Of a stretch of 64,000 bases of DNA, positions 11,984 to 22,621 are shown one piece after another. How positions within the stretch are numbered: position 1 is the stretch's first letter; each line of letters opens with the position of its first letter. The notes beneath the pieces were generated by a model. The model was given only the letters and a program-made list of their open reading frames with translations, searched no databases and was not told the origin of the DNA. Both the position numbers and the translations under genes were made by a program. Origin of the DNA: Impatiens glandulifera (Eukaryota; Streptophyta; Magnoliopsida; Ericales; Balsaminaceae); contig NC_061867.1 in NCBI RefSeq assembly GCF_907164915.1, positions 54,148,271-54,212,270 of the forward strand, given 5' to 3'.

Positions 11984-12262
11984 TTATTGAAAATATACCA
12001 CGATTTTGATATAGTATCGATATTATACCGTTCATATCGAATAATATTAAAGTTTAATTATTTTTTATTTTATTAAAAAAAATTAAGTTTTAACAATTAA
12101 ATTAACATAAATTTATTTAAGGAATTAAAAAAATAAATATTTTTTTAAGAGTTCCAAGTCTGTTTAAATAAATAAAATTTACTAATATCAATTGACAATT
12201 TACTGAATAATTCATATTAAAATTGAGTATACCAATGTAACCAAAAATTGAAAATCTAATTT

Positions 12263-12345
12263 ATCAGAAATGGGGTTTGAACCCACACCCATGTTAGTGG
12301 ACTCGAACTTGAGTGTGGCGCTTAAGACTATTCAACCATCCAGAA
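12263..12345 (-). pseudogene. tRNA-Leu pseudogene, array unit 5
   Basis: The T arm is kept (GGTTCAAACC on the gene strand), but the anticodon stem (CCACA/TTCGA), D arm and acceptor stem (ATTCTGG against TTCTGAT) are mismatched. Confidence 0.72.
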
Positions 12346-12687
12346 TTATTGATGTTATACCACGATTTTGGTATTATATTATACCGTTCATATCGAATAA
12401 TATTAAAATTTAATTATATTTTAATTTAAAAAAAAATAAGTTTTAAAATTAAATTAACATCAAATTTATTTAAGAAATGAGAAAAAAATAGATATTTTTA
12501 TAATTGAGCTTCAGGTCTGTTTAAACAATTAAAATTTAAAATTTACCATGATTAACTGACAACAACTTGACTTATTGCTATTTTAAAAATATTTTACGAT
12601 TAAAATTAACGATAGTTTTTCACACATAGTTCTTAAACAATGTATTAATCATTTTTCGTAAGTTAAGTGAGAGTCAACCGCAAAATG

Positions 12688-14020
12688 TAGGGCTATGCAA
12701 AAAAACTGAAAAACCGAAAACTTAACTGAACCGATAACTTACTGGTTTCATTTTACTGATTTATTGGTTAACCGATTCTAACGATTCCGGTTAATTGGTT
12801 TTCTACCGGTTAAACAGTTCGGTTTTCGGTTGAATTATTTTTCTAGCAGTTTGACCGGTAATAATTTTATCATATTTATTTATTTTAGTAATTTTGTAAA
12901 TATTAGATATATTATAAATAATATTTAATCATATATATATATATATTAGTTTTTCTTTTAATTTTAAATTATAATTGTTTAAAAAAAATCTAATTTATAT
13001 GGTTATTAGTTTAAAAAGTGATACTTTTGAAATATATTATATTGTTATAATAATATAATATATTATAAAATATTTCTAAATATATATATGAAATATTTTT
13101 ATAATATATTATATTATAACAATAATATAATATAAATAAAAAATAGAGAATAATATAAAAGTAGGGGTGTTCATCGGTTCGGTTTTCGGGTTATTTAAGT
13201 TTTTGGTTCGGGTTTTTCGAATTTTTATTTTTTTTAAGAAAATTCGAAAACCGAACCGATTTGAATAAATTCGAATTCGGTTCGAATTCGGTCGGATATT
13301 CGGTTTAGACCAAATATAGAATATCACTTACCTATAAGATAATTTTTTTTAAAAAAGTTAACAAAATAAATAAGTTGTTAAAAAAGTCTTATCTACTTAA
13401 ATTAAAAAAAAAAATATAAATCACGCAAACTTAGCTTAGTGACTAATGCTAATATATATTCGACAATTGAACAACGAAAGTAAAACAGTGTCGACCACGA
13501 CAATATATGGCGGTTAAAAGGTGTGGACAGCTAGAGAAAGGGGAAAATGAATGAGAGATTATGGATTTAATATATGGATCTAGTAGGAGGCCCATGATAA
13601 TTTAATATATAATATATATAATAAAAATGAATTCGATTTTCGGTTTGGTTTTCGAATTAAAACCTAAACTCGAAAACCAAACTGAAAACCGTATTTGAAT
13701 TCGAATCGGTTTAAAATTCGATTCGAAAACCGAAAATATAATTCGAATTCGGTCGGATATTCGGTTCAGACCAAATATTGAACACCCCTACATAAAAGTA
13801 CGGCTCAAACAAAGATTTTGAAAAAAAAAAAAATTAAAATTGAATTATCGGTTCACAGCTAAACCGATTAACCGACCGATACTGACCGGAACCAATGGTT
13901 CTAAAACCGGTAAAACCGGTAAAACCGATACTGATCGGTTAACTAGTTTACACAATAAGAGGTAAAATCGGACTTAACTGGAACCGTTTGACCGGTTAAC
14001 CGACCGATTGAACACTCCTA
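12688..14020. mobile_element. Outer hAT-type MITE containing a second MITE
   Basis: The ends are TAGGGCTATGCAAAA (left) and TTGAACACTCCTA (right; reverse complement TAGGAGTGTTCAA), with an exact 8-base duplication GCAAAATG at 12680-12687 and 14021-14028. Paralogous DNA near 22.27 kb and 31.59 kb has one CAAAATGTGA and no insert, confirming the ends. The interior is rich in AACCGG/CCGGTT inverted motifs and does not code. Without the inner element it is about 0.70 kb. Confidence 0.85.
13162..13790. mobile_element. Inner hAT-type MITE
   Basis: Perfect 12-base TIRs TAGGGGTGTTCA and TGAACACCCCTA are flanked by TATAAAAG (13154-13161) and CATAAAAG (13791-13798), an 8-base duplication with one change. 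Subterminal regions are inverted copies of GGTTCGGTTTTCGGG-type and GGTCGGATATTCGGTT-type sequence. It inserted into the middle of the outer MITE. Confidence 0.87.
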
Positions 14021-14028
14021 GCAAAATG

Positions 14029-14389
14029 TGATAAAATATATAGTTATTTATTTTTCTAACTCTGTAAATCACTTCCTCAAATAGATTTGACCCGTGTATG
14101 TGAGATTTTTATAAATTTTATTTAGACAATCAAAAAAAAATTGAATTGATGTAAATATTAATTTATTTCAAATGTACTTGAATCAAAAAAAAACATTCCC
14201 AACCTAAATTTATTCTTTAATCCAAGTATGGTTTTGTTTACATTTTTGTCCCTATAAGTTCCAGCAACATTCGGATCCAGGTTCTAATTCATAAGAGTAT
14301 TTTTGATGATTGATCTGCTCCTGCAATTTGACCACCAAGCCATCTGGTTGTAGATCCCACAACCAACCCCTGGTAAGGACGTGGATTCA
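14029..14389. other. 3' flank of regulator copy B
   Basis: This non-coding segment is shared with 22.27-22.62 kb and 31.59-31.81 kb. It includes the marker GTTTACATTTTTGTCCC that lies just downstream of regulator exon 5 in each unit. Confidence 0.55.
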
Positions 14390-14844
14390 TCAGTCAAGAT
14401 CTTTTGGCGATTGATTATTCTATTGTGGGAAAATGTTCAAAGAAATGTAAAATAAATATTAGTTGCATACAAATGAGCAAATAGTCGAGCTTCATTTCTA
14501 CGAATGTTCAAAGAAATGATAAAGTCTTTAGATATAATCTGTAAATGGCTAGTAACTTGGACAGTAGTTAGCTCCGGAGTGTTCATAAGTATGCTCTTCG
14601 ACCGAGCAACTAAATTTGAAAATGAAAATAGTCACAAACACGTAATTAAATAAAACTCAAAATAAATCAATAATAATGAAGGTTATGTATATATATATAC
14701 AAAAAATCCTATGGCGAGGATTGCTCCAACAAAATTTGTATGAAGTTCGGGAGTCCAACTGATCTTCCTCTTCTTGGAGATCATACCGAAGTTATCTGCG
14801 ATGACTTCTTCAAGATTCTCCAGAATTAAATCGTTTACTATATG

Positions 14845-17570
14845 CTGTGTTGCACGGATACGGGTACGAGTATCGTATCGGATACGATACGGATACAACG
14901 ATATAACAAATTTTGAAAACATAGGATACGACACGTTTAGGATACGGCAAATTATATATATAATATTTATATAAATTTAATATTGAAATAAATCAAAAGA
15001 GAAACTCATATTCATTTTTCATAAATATCCATTAAAATTTAAAAATAAAACACGTAGTTATTTATCATTAAATTATTACAAATCATCCAAATTAGTCTCA
15101 TCGCCGACATTGTCTTCATCCGTAAATAAAATTGCCTCCAATTCAGGTTCATCAAGAGACAATTTTGATATTTCAAAGATAAAAGCACACTCCATGTTCA
15201 TAGAATCAAATATATTCGTTCCAACATCCCACATCTTACTTTCTCCTTCTTTATATTGTGAAGTCCTCCTAGATAAAAGACGAAGATTGTAGTGAATATA
15301 CACCAAATTTTCTGCTATTTGTGGAGTTATCTTGTTCCTTTTCAATGAGTGTATGAAGTTGTAGGTGCTCCAATTTCTCTCACAACAAGAAGAAGATGGC
15401 TGTCCAAGTAGTTTTAAAGCTAAACTTTGAAGAGTTGGTGCAGAAGCACCATGGATAACCCACCATTTGGTTGGAGACATCATATCCCGATCGCGCATTG
15501 AATCATTATCATAAAAATCATCAATGCATGCTGAAAAAGAGACAAACTCCTTATTGACACTTCTTCGTTCAGATGAATTAGAGTAATATCTTTCAATACA
15601 TTTTTTCCTTTCCCTTGAAACTTCGATATCCCTATGAGGAGGAAGACGATTGAAGGATTCTTGGAGCCACTCATTGCTATAGTACCATTATAAAACAAAT
15701 TTATATTTGATAATTAAAAATTAATTAATATTTCTAATTCACTAAAACTTAGAAAGTTGAAATCTTATAATTTACCTTGGATTTAAAGAATGTGCCAAAC
15801 AATGTAAAGGCGTATTGCTTTTATTCCATCGCTCCACGAGAACATTATGAACAACCTCATAAAAGTTTGAGTCTTCGTTGTGAGACCCCTTCAAAATGAC
15901 AATCTTCATCTTCTCTATCATTTCATTACACCATTCATAAACTAAATGAAGACAAGGTTGATCAGTGTCTACTTTCCTTAACATCTCATAAATTGGACCG
16001 GTGAAAGAAAGTATATAATCAACTTTTTCCAAGAATTGTTCATCCAATATTTTGTACTTCACCGCTTTAGCCTTCACTATATCATCCTCTTTGTAAAGAT
16101 TCAATTTTTCATTAATCACCTTGGTTTCAAGACATTTCTTGATTTTCATAAACCTTTTAAGCATAATGATCGTTGAAGCAAATCGAGTATCCGAAAGTGA
16201 AAGAAACTTCAAATTTGAGTTATCAATGAACATTGATAATCTCATATTGTGATTCATTATGAAATTCTTAATCATTGAAACATCACTTGATACTTCTGTT
16301 ATCCACTTGCACTCTTCAAAGGCTTCTTTGTTTTATGCAGAATTAGTAGGTGGACATATATTTTTCAAGGCAAAATTTAGAGTATGCACAACACAAGGTG
16401 TCCAAAATATGTGCAGGTATTTTTCCTCAACAAGTAACCCCGTGGATTTGCATACAAGAGCATTATCAGTGATCACTTGGACAACATTTGTATGTCCCAC
16501 TTCATTTATTGCATCAATGAACAATTTAGAGATAAAAACTTTATCCTTGAACTCACCTTCACAATTTATTACCTTCAAAAACATAGGACCACTTTTACGC
16601 ACCGCCATGATATTGATAAGTGGTATTCTTTGTACATCCGACCACCCATCACTACAAATACTAACACCTTTTTATTTCCAAGTATTTTTTGTTGGCTCCA
16701 ACATCTTTTCAATATGAGCATTTTCTTTTTGAAGGAGTGTGGTTCTCAATAAATTGTATCCGGGTGGAAGATAACCTGGAATCGTTCGTTGAGTAGGCAT
16801 ACTTAAGGCATGAACATAATATAGATTCCTAGCAATATTGAAAGACAGTCCACCCGTATAAAATAATCTTGCAATATCAGAATGTAGTTCATCTCTAGCA
16901 TTTAAGTTAAAAACTTTTTCAAGAGGCCCAAATGTTCCTTTCCTCTTCTTTGTTGGATCATCATTTTGGAAAGTAAAATTACTTGATGATATAGATGATG
17001 AAGGTAGTGAAAGTTGTTTCAGTTGAGCATTCTTCTTTCTCAATTCTGCTTCATTCAAAAGCTGTTATATATGATTGATTTGATCTTTTGTAACAACCGC
17101 ACAAATAGCAATTCCAAAGCCTTTCATTTTCAGTAAATGTGTTTTCACTCTTGAATATGATCCTTTGCACACTTGAGTGAATATATTACATGATTATGTA
17201 ACATTTCCTCCACATGATCATTTTCCAATCTTTGTCACAAATTTCTATACAGGACAATTATCATCCACCTCACATTCCTCATTTAGAATATTTGTCATTA
17301 CAAATATTCAAAAAATTACCTATTTAAATATCCAAAAAATTACCATAAAAAGGAAGAATGAAGATAAATAAATATAATATATCTATAGCAAGTGGGGATC
17401 GTCGATGGTGGGGATTCATTCAATTACATTAATAATAATATATATCTACACTCTACAACAACTCAACAAGTGTATCACAACTGTATTCATGATTCATATT
17501 ATATTATATTATATATATATAGTTGTGTCATGATTCATTTTATATATATTACTGTTATCTACAACATTTG

Positions 17571-17613
<43 letters not shown>

Positions 17614-18115
17614 TGAATATAGATGGGGAAGTACCAGATAAATGAGAAGACGATTAGGCAAAGGTTTCCGATCTAAGCTGCGACTTTGACGACTTCGATC
17701 CTGACCGAAGACGACGGATCTCGACCGTCTGCAGCGGGCGACGGTTATCGATTGAAGGCAGCAAAAGAGAACTAATGAAGGTGGAAAGGTAAAATAATCT
17801 ATTATACGTTTAGGGTTTTACTTAGGAGGCGACTGAGAAGAGGTAAAAATGGTTAATATTGATAAGCTTAAATTCTTTTTTTTATTCAGTTTCATAGTTC
17901 AACTTTTTTTTTGTTAAACTTTTACCCAAAACGTATCTGATACACGTATCGGAGCCATATCCAAACCGTATTGGATTGATCAACCTTACCTAAAGTCAAC
18001 AATAGGTGTTTTGTCGTATCTGATACGCGTATCACCGTATCGTACGCGTATTAATGTATCGTATCCGTATCCGATACTTTAAATTTTATTTTTTTGGAGT
18101 ATCCGTGCAACATAG
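14845..18115 (-). mobile_element. hAT transposon (3.27 kb), decayed, in regulator copy B
   Basis: The element has 17-base TIRs CTGTGTTGCACGGATAC (left) and GTATCCGTGCAACATAG (right), differing at one base, and an exact 8-base target duplication ACTATATG at 14837-14844 and 18116-18123. Both subterminal regions are packed with GTATC/GATAC motifs (CGTATCCGTATCCGATAC and similar), the usual arrangement of transposase binding sites in hAT elements. It carries a transposase relic on the minus strand (15.08-17.2 kb). The region 17.40-17.85 kb, with GC-richer sequence near the right end, probably held the promoter and first exon. Autonomy is lost. Confidence 0.92.
15076..17180 (-). pseudogene. hAT transposase relic (BED finger, DUF659, C-terminal dimerisation)
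   Basis: Reading down the minus strand: a BED-type zinc-finger tail (GSYSRVKTHLL, then GFGIAICAVV, about 17130); a DUF659-like block (FYTGGLSFNIARNLYY, ICSDGWSDVQRIPLIN, VQVITDNALVCK); a middle region; and the hAT dimerisation motif (LALKLLGQPSSSCCERNWS with KRNKIT, about 15350-15440). The last intron (15677-15775) has correct GT/AG and joins in frame (NPS-NEWLQ). In-frame stops occur after NTWK (16672-16674), after PPTNSA (about 16333) and before QLLNEAE (about 17062), and the BED finger start is degraded. It therefore cannot make an intact transposase. The stops match what would be single-base changes in an otherwise collinear protein. Confidence 0.9.
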
Positions 18116-18834
18116 ACTATATGCATATTAGCATTTATAGACACGGGAGAATCCAAAATATTATAGGAAATTTCAAAAGTGTCCGACAATGAATTCACAA
18201 AGACTTGTGAAGTGTCTTTATCTAGGGATTTATCATAACAGAACTCAACACCATTTAACACAGGAAATACATTTTCACCTCAAACTTTCAATTCTGATAA
18301 AACTGAAAGCATTCAAACAAAAAGTAAAAATCCGACGGGAGAAGAAAACTGGTAGCTTCTTTATTTCAAGAACTTTCTCAATCAACATGAGTCCATCCAT
18401 GTCGGAGAGGTCAAATTCAGTCACGATGATATCAATCTCGCGCCTACTTTCACCTACCATCGGCAAAGCTTCTGTAGCTTGTTTAGTAGCAATAACTACA
18501 TCGATAAAGTAAGATTTTTGTAAATTTGAGACCCAAAAAGAAAAGAAAATTAATAGCTCACACAAGCAATAATTTTGCACATTTGACGCCCCAAAACAAA
18601 ATACAGAAACCTTTGTATTGGTTGGATGCAAGAAGTGTTTAGTCCTTTCAACTGAGGAGCGATTAGAATCCAAAAGCAATATGCAAACCCTATTAGGGAA
18701 AGATATCATATGGAGATATCGAAAAAGTGTGTTGATCAAAGAGTTTTCTCTATTCATGTTTGAGGTAAATGGGAAGTATAAAGAAAATAGAGGACGAGAA
18801 TTGTTGGCTTATATTATAGAAAATGTCATATGAC

Positions 18835-19622
18835 AGACAGACTCATGCGCTTGAAGCATCGCATTCCTTACAAGTTTGGGGATAAACGTTTTGATAACCT
18901 CATAGGTCCACACTTGTAAGGCTAGTACTAACCCAAATACAGTATAAGAAACATCAACCTTCTTGTCTTTCTTCTTCTTCCACATGGCTTTCTTCTTGTC
19001 CCGATATATCGACCTGAAGTGTTTCAGGTCCCCGTTCAAATCCTTCAGGGCTGCTCTAAAGGAATACTTTCTCTATGGAAATTGGAGGAAAGTGTTGATG
19101 TCATCGACCATGCTGTTTGATATTTATTATCTTCCTTGGGTCAAGGGAGAAGAGATAATGACAAACCGGGTATACCAGTCCCAAATTTCATGCATCTTCC
19201 TTATTAGAGCAGTACACAAATCTTGAGTGAATGTTTCATGTTTTAACAATTATATTACTTTTAAAATATTTTACAACCAAAGGTGGACATTCTTCAACTT
19301 GATTGAAAATGGTTTCCACCGCACGGAATCTCCCAAAATTGAGGCATGTGACCAAGGCAAACTCCTTCATCTTGAAGCACAACTCTTCTCTATTCACGAG
19401 GAACTTCATCTACATAGAATTTGAGTTGCTCTTCTTAAGAAATATTTGATGGATTATCGTTCCTAAGAACCGCAGTAACGTGGATCCTTTGAATAAAAAT
19501 CGGAATTGAGTTTGCTATATCCTTTCTATTAGATCAATTGCAGTAAACTTGGTGGCAATGTTTGAGATATTGGTTTTCTATGAGACTCTACCAACAAACT
19601 CAGGAATTATGGTGGATTCCAT
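18835..19622 (-). pseudogene. DUF1985 (Ulp1-type, transposon-captured) gene fragment
   Basis: Minus-strand pieces in the order of plant DUF1985 proteins: MESTIIPEFVGRVS at 19622 just after a splice-acceptor-like T-run/TAG; FLGTIIHQIFLKKS; REELCFKMKEFALVTCLNFG; then KYSFRAALKDLNGDLKHF and YTVFGLVLALQVWTYEV. The EFALVTGLNCG-like and FxxALQVWxYE-like motifs are characteristic. In-frame stops and frameshifts separate them, and no Ulp1 C48 protease part is seen. Such genes are commonly carried by plant MULEs. The fragment begins abruptly at 18835, at the upstream flank of regulator copy B. Confidence 0.7.
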
Positions 19623-20705
19623 CTACAAAAAAAAGTAACAACTCAAGTAAGAAACATCAAACAATACACAGAAATTGGATAAAACATTAACAAACAATTC
19701 AAATAAAGTACATATGTATAATACATATACGTACAATGCTCATGAAATAGCAATACGCGATTATTATAAACCCTAAAGCATACCTGCAGAATAAGAACAT
19801 TACAATACACTGATATAATACGCGTGAGTGAAGAACATTGGATAAGAAACATCATATACATACATAAACCCTAAAAGCTACATAAACACTAAAAGCTAAA
19901 CCCTATAAACCCTAAAAGCTAAGGATTATCCATCAATATAAACGACAGAATATTAAGAACATTAGACATAAAACTTAAATCCTAAACTCACCTGAATATA
20001 GGAACGAAGAGACGGACAACGAACGATGATGAGAGTTGATCGATGATGATGTTGAACGAAGTTGAATTGATTTGAATGAAGTTGGAAGTTAGAGAGTAGA
20101 GTAGAGAGAGAGAGGGGAAGTCGTGAATGGAAAGGGTTTTTTTTAATGAGGGGAAAATTAAGTTTATATACGATGAAAGACGTGATTTACCACATACGCG
20201 CTTCATGTAAAACGCGTGAGTTCATTAACGTGTTTTAAAATGCGTATAATGAAAATACGTATTTTACCACATACGTGTTTATGTAAAACACATGAGTTCA
20301 TTACATGAAGCACATATGTGGTAAATCGCGTTCATCCGGGGTAAGTGAGTACGAGAGGGATAAGACAGACATTTCATAGGGCGAAAATCCCATTTTTGCA
20401 AGGTTTATGAATCGTGGTCCATTTTTCGAATTAGACCCATTATCAGGATATTTTGTCAATTTCCCCGTTAATAAAAGACTTATATTAAATAAAATCTTAA
20501 AGAATTTTTAAGACAGTAATCAAATATATGGTTAATATAATTATTTTTATAATTTATTAGAAAATTAATAGATTGTAATGTTTAGAGTAAAGGCAGCTAG
20601 CTTTTTTCTTATTCATATTGTATATCATATTAAAAGTTACAATATAGAAAAAAAAATTATATTGTTATCGTACCGTTATTTTATTATACCGAAATCTCGG
20701 TATGA
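19623..20705. other. Remainder of the DUF1985-bearing insertion and junction
   Basis: No gene is supported. It holds repeated AAACCCTAAAAGCTA pieces (19.86-19.92 kb), a purine-rich GAGAGAGAGAGGGG run near 20.10 kb, and repeated ACATACG(T/C)G..ATGTAAAACGCGTGAG motifs (20.19-20.34 kb). From about 20.43 kb the sequence TTTTTCGAATTAGACCC..CCCCGTTAATAAAAGACT matches 52.22-52.30 kb, marking re-entry into shared DNA. Confidence 0.5.
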
Positions 20706-21142
20706 TAAAAATTAGGATGTCAATGGGCCGGTTCGGGACGGAGAATATATTTATCATTCCTGCCCCATTTTATTTCAAGCATATTTTTTACTATTATTCT
20801 CGTCCCGTTCGGTTTAGAGAATTCCAGCGGAGCACTATTTATATCATATTATTTATAAAAAAAACTTTATATAAATAATTTTTTTAATATAATATATATT
20901 TGTAATATATTAAAAATGTATATTATTATAAATAAATCAACTTAAAATTCTTATAAAATATTATGAAATAATAATTTTATATATTTAATTGTGTTTATAG
21001 TGTGCGGTGCAAAGTCGGAGGACACAAATATCGTTCCGGCCCCATCATCGGTCAACTACCGGTCAAATTGGGGAAAAGCGCCACAAATAAGAAAATTCGG
21101 TTTGGTTACCGCGTGACAATTTCAAATTACCATCCTTAAATA
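20706..21142. mobile_element. Short TIR element (related to 9.2-10.1 and 31.0 kb)
   Basis: It begins AGGATGTCAATGGGCCGG and ends CAAATTACCATCCT, so the tips are imperfect inverted repeats of about 10-12 bases. It is non-coding. No target duplication is clear. The internal TTTAATTGTGTTTATAGTGT and TCAACTACCGGTCAAA segments match the copies near 9.5, 10.0 and 31.1 kb. Confidence 0.45.
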
Positions 21143-21242
21143 CAAGTGACATACCGATCAAATCGAATATTGATAGTATATCGTGATTTCGGTATTGTAT
21201 TGATATTATATTGGAATTTCAATTTTGAAAAATGAAATATTT

Positions 21243-21326
21243 TGTCAGAAGTGGAGTTTGAACCCACGCCCATGTTAGTTGACCAGAATTTGAGTCTGAT
21301 GTCTTAGACCACTCAGCCATCCTGAC
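21243..21326 (-). tRNA. tRNA-Leu (anticodon CAA), second candidate
   Basis: The minus strand has GTCAGGA/TTCTGAC acceptor stems with an A discriminator, an anticodon arm TCAGA-CTCAAAT-TCTGG (anticodon CAA, one G-U pair), and a T arm GTGGG-TTCAAAC-TCCAC with one G-U pair. The D arm is GGCTGAGTGG and the variable arm has changed. A five-T run follows downstream. It folds plausibly, but has more substitutions than 10476-10559, including the first pair of the anticodon stem and the B box (GGTTCAAACTC), so it may be failing. Confidence 0.65.
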
Positions 21327-21914
21327 TTGTTGATGGGAGAAGGTACCCGATCGGGTACGGGGATAGGTAGTGTGCGAAACTTTAAACCCTATACCCGACT
21401 ATATATAAAAATTTAAATATTTTTTTTTATTAAAATTTAATATGACATTTCAAATATCTCATCATTACCAATATCATCATAAATATTTTGTTTATATTTT
21501 CAAAACATTTATTTCTCTCATCATCTTCAACTTTTGTTTAATAAAAAAAATCTAGAAAACTCTTCATATTCATTCTTTAAAAATTTTCTTTCTACCTTTT
21601 TCTTCATTTTAACAACAACCAAGTTGTTATCTTTTTCAAGATCTATGACATAAGTATAAATGTAAGTATGTTTTTGTTTGTTTTTTTAACATTTCGATAT
21701 TACTAGTTTTATTATTTATTACAATTATGTTTCTTCTTCTTCAATCTCTATAATTTTTCAAGTCTTTAATCGTGTAATGGAGTACCCGTTGGGGATTGGG
21801 TACCTGACGAATCGGGGATAGGGATATAAATATATATACTCGTCAGGGTCGAGCAGTAGAATAGAATTCGGGTTCAGGGATGGGTATTTCACTACCCGAC
21901 AGGTAGGTATGGTG
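21327..21914. other. Unclassified transposon-like segment rich in GGGTACCCG motifs
   Basis: This non-coding stretch starts with GGTACCCGATCGGGTACGGG and contains oppositely oriented GGGTACC/GGTACCTG and GGGGATAGGGAT motifs, as in MITE-like insertions. Clear ends and target duplications could not be fixed. Confidence 0.35.
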
Positions 21915-22192
21915 AATTCCCAATATAACATTTTTTCTCGTTCAACTTTCCAAACTAACCTAGTTTATTTATTCATTCTCAAACTAACCTAGTTTACTAT
22001 TAAACTCAGTTTCCTTTTATTTTTTTATTTTTATTTTATCAATTAATTTATTTATTTACATTTAAACTCATTATTATATATATATTTAAATTATGATTTT
22101 TATAAATGTAATATATTTAAATTATTATTTGTATAAATTAATTATTTATATTTTAAATTATTATTTTTACAAACAATGTTATATTGGGAATT
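21915..22192. mobile_element. MITE-like inverted-repeat element (278 bp)
   Basis: Perfect 18-base inverted repeats AATTCCCAATATAACATT (21915-21932) and its complement (22175-22192) bound an AT-rich interior containing two CAAACTAACCTAGTTTA-type direct repeats. It is non-coding and class is unknown. Confidence 0.55.
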
Positions 22193-22621
22193 GGTTCCAG
22201 TTGCCATCTCTTCTTGTTGGTAGTTATTGACTCCTTTTTATAAGTCAAGTAAGAGTATCACAAAATGTGACAATTATTTATTTTTCTGACTCTCTAAATT
22301 ACTATCATCAATAAATTGGAACTATGTATATGAGATTTTTATAATTTTTTTTAACAATATAGATAAGTTTGAATTGATGTAAATATTATTCTTATTTTTA
22401 GAAAATGTAACTATTATTTTATTTTCAAATGTACTTGAATAAAAAAAATTGATGACACGAACACAAACAGACTATTCCCATCCCTTTAATCTAAGTATGA
22501 TTTTTGTTTACATTTTTGTCCCTAGAAGTTCCAACAACATTCTGATCCTGCTCCAACACTATGAACCGCCAAGTCAACTGGTTGTAGATGCGTCAAGCAA
22601 CACCCTTGAAAGGACCCGGAA

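Larger units (their letters stand above)
10150..12560 (-). repeat. Tandem array of tRNA-Leu-bearing units
   Basis: Five units carry a tRNA-Leu sequence and a shared flank (ACCACGATTT, GTATCGATATTATA, CGAATAATATTAAAGTTTAATTATA, then a GAC(G/A)ACAATTTACTGAAT segment). Spacing is about 345-370 bases for most, with one larger gap around 11.3-11.9 kb in which the flank is repeated without a tRNA. Only the first tRNA is undamaged. Confidence 0.8.
14390..18757 (-). pseudogene. Pseudo-response-regulator/GARP gene, copy B (disrupted)
   Basis: All five exons of the family are recognisable on the minus strand: exon 1 from 18757, exon 2 about 18340-18505, exon 3 broken at 18116 by a hAT element and resuming at 14844-14701, exon 4 at 14609-14539 and exon 5 at 14419-14390. 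Lesions: a one-base deletion in exon 1 after SSVERT, a deletion and frameshift in exon 3 (residues after the YDK motif), the 3.27-kb hAT insertion, a lost base at the exon 3 donor, and the exon 4 donor changed from GT to AT. Exon 2 still reads TEFDLSDMDG with Glu at the phosphosite. Exon 5 keeps the same length and TGA stop as copy C. The promoter is also missing: foreign DNA begins at about 18835, before the TATA position. Confidence 0.85.

Noticed and set aside
16259..16752. Plus-strand ORFs over the hAT transposase
   Set aside because: Antisense shadows; the minus strand carries the recognisable BED/DUF659/dimerisation order.
17570..17612. (TA)n runs here and at 28045-28105, 62426-62458 and 63190-63216 as structural elements
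   Set aside because: Ordinary AT microsatellites in AT-rich DNA; noted only as repeats.
19860..19925. AAACCCTAAA motifs as interstitial telomere repeats
   Set aside because: Single CCCTAAA cores separated by unrelated bases (AAGCTA); no tandem TTTAGGG array. The same holds for CCCTAACCCAAACCC near 5.74 kb.
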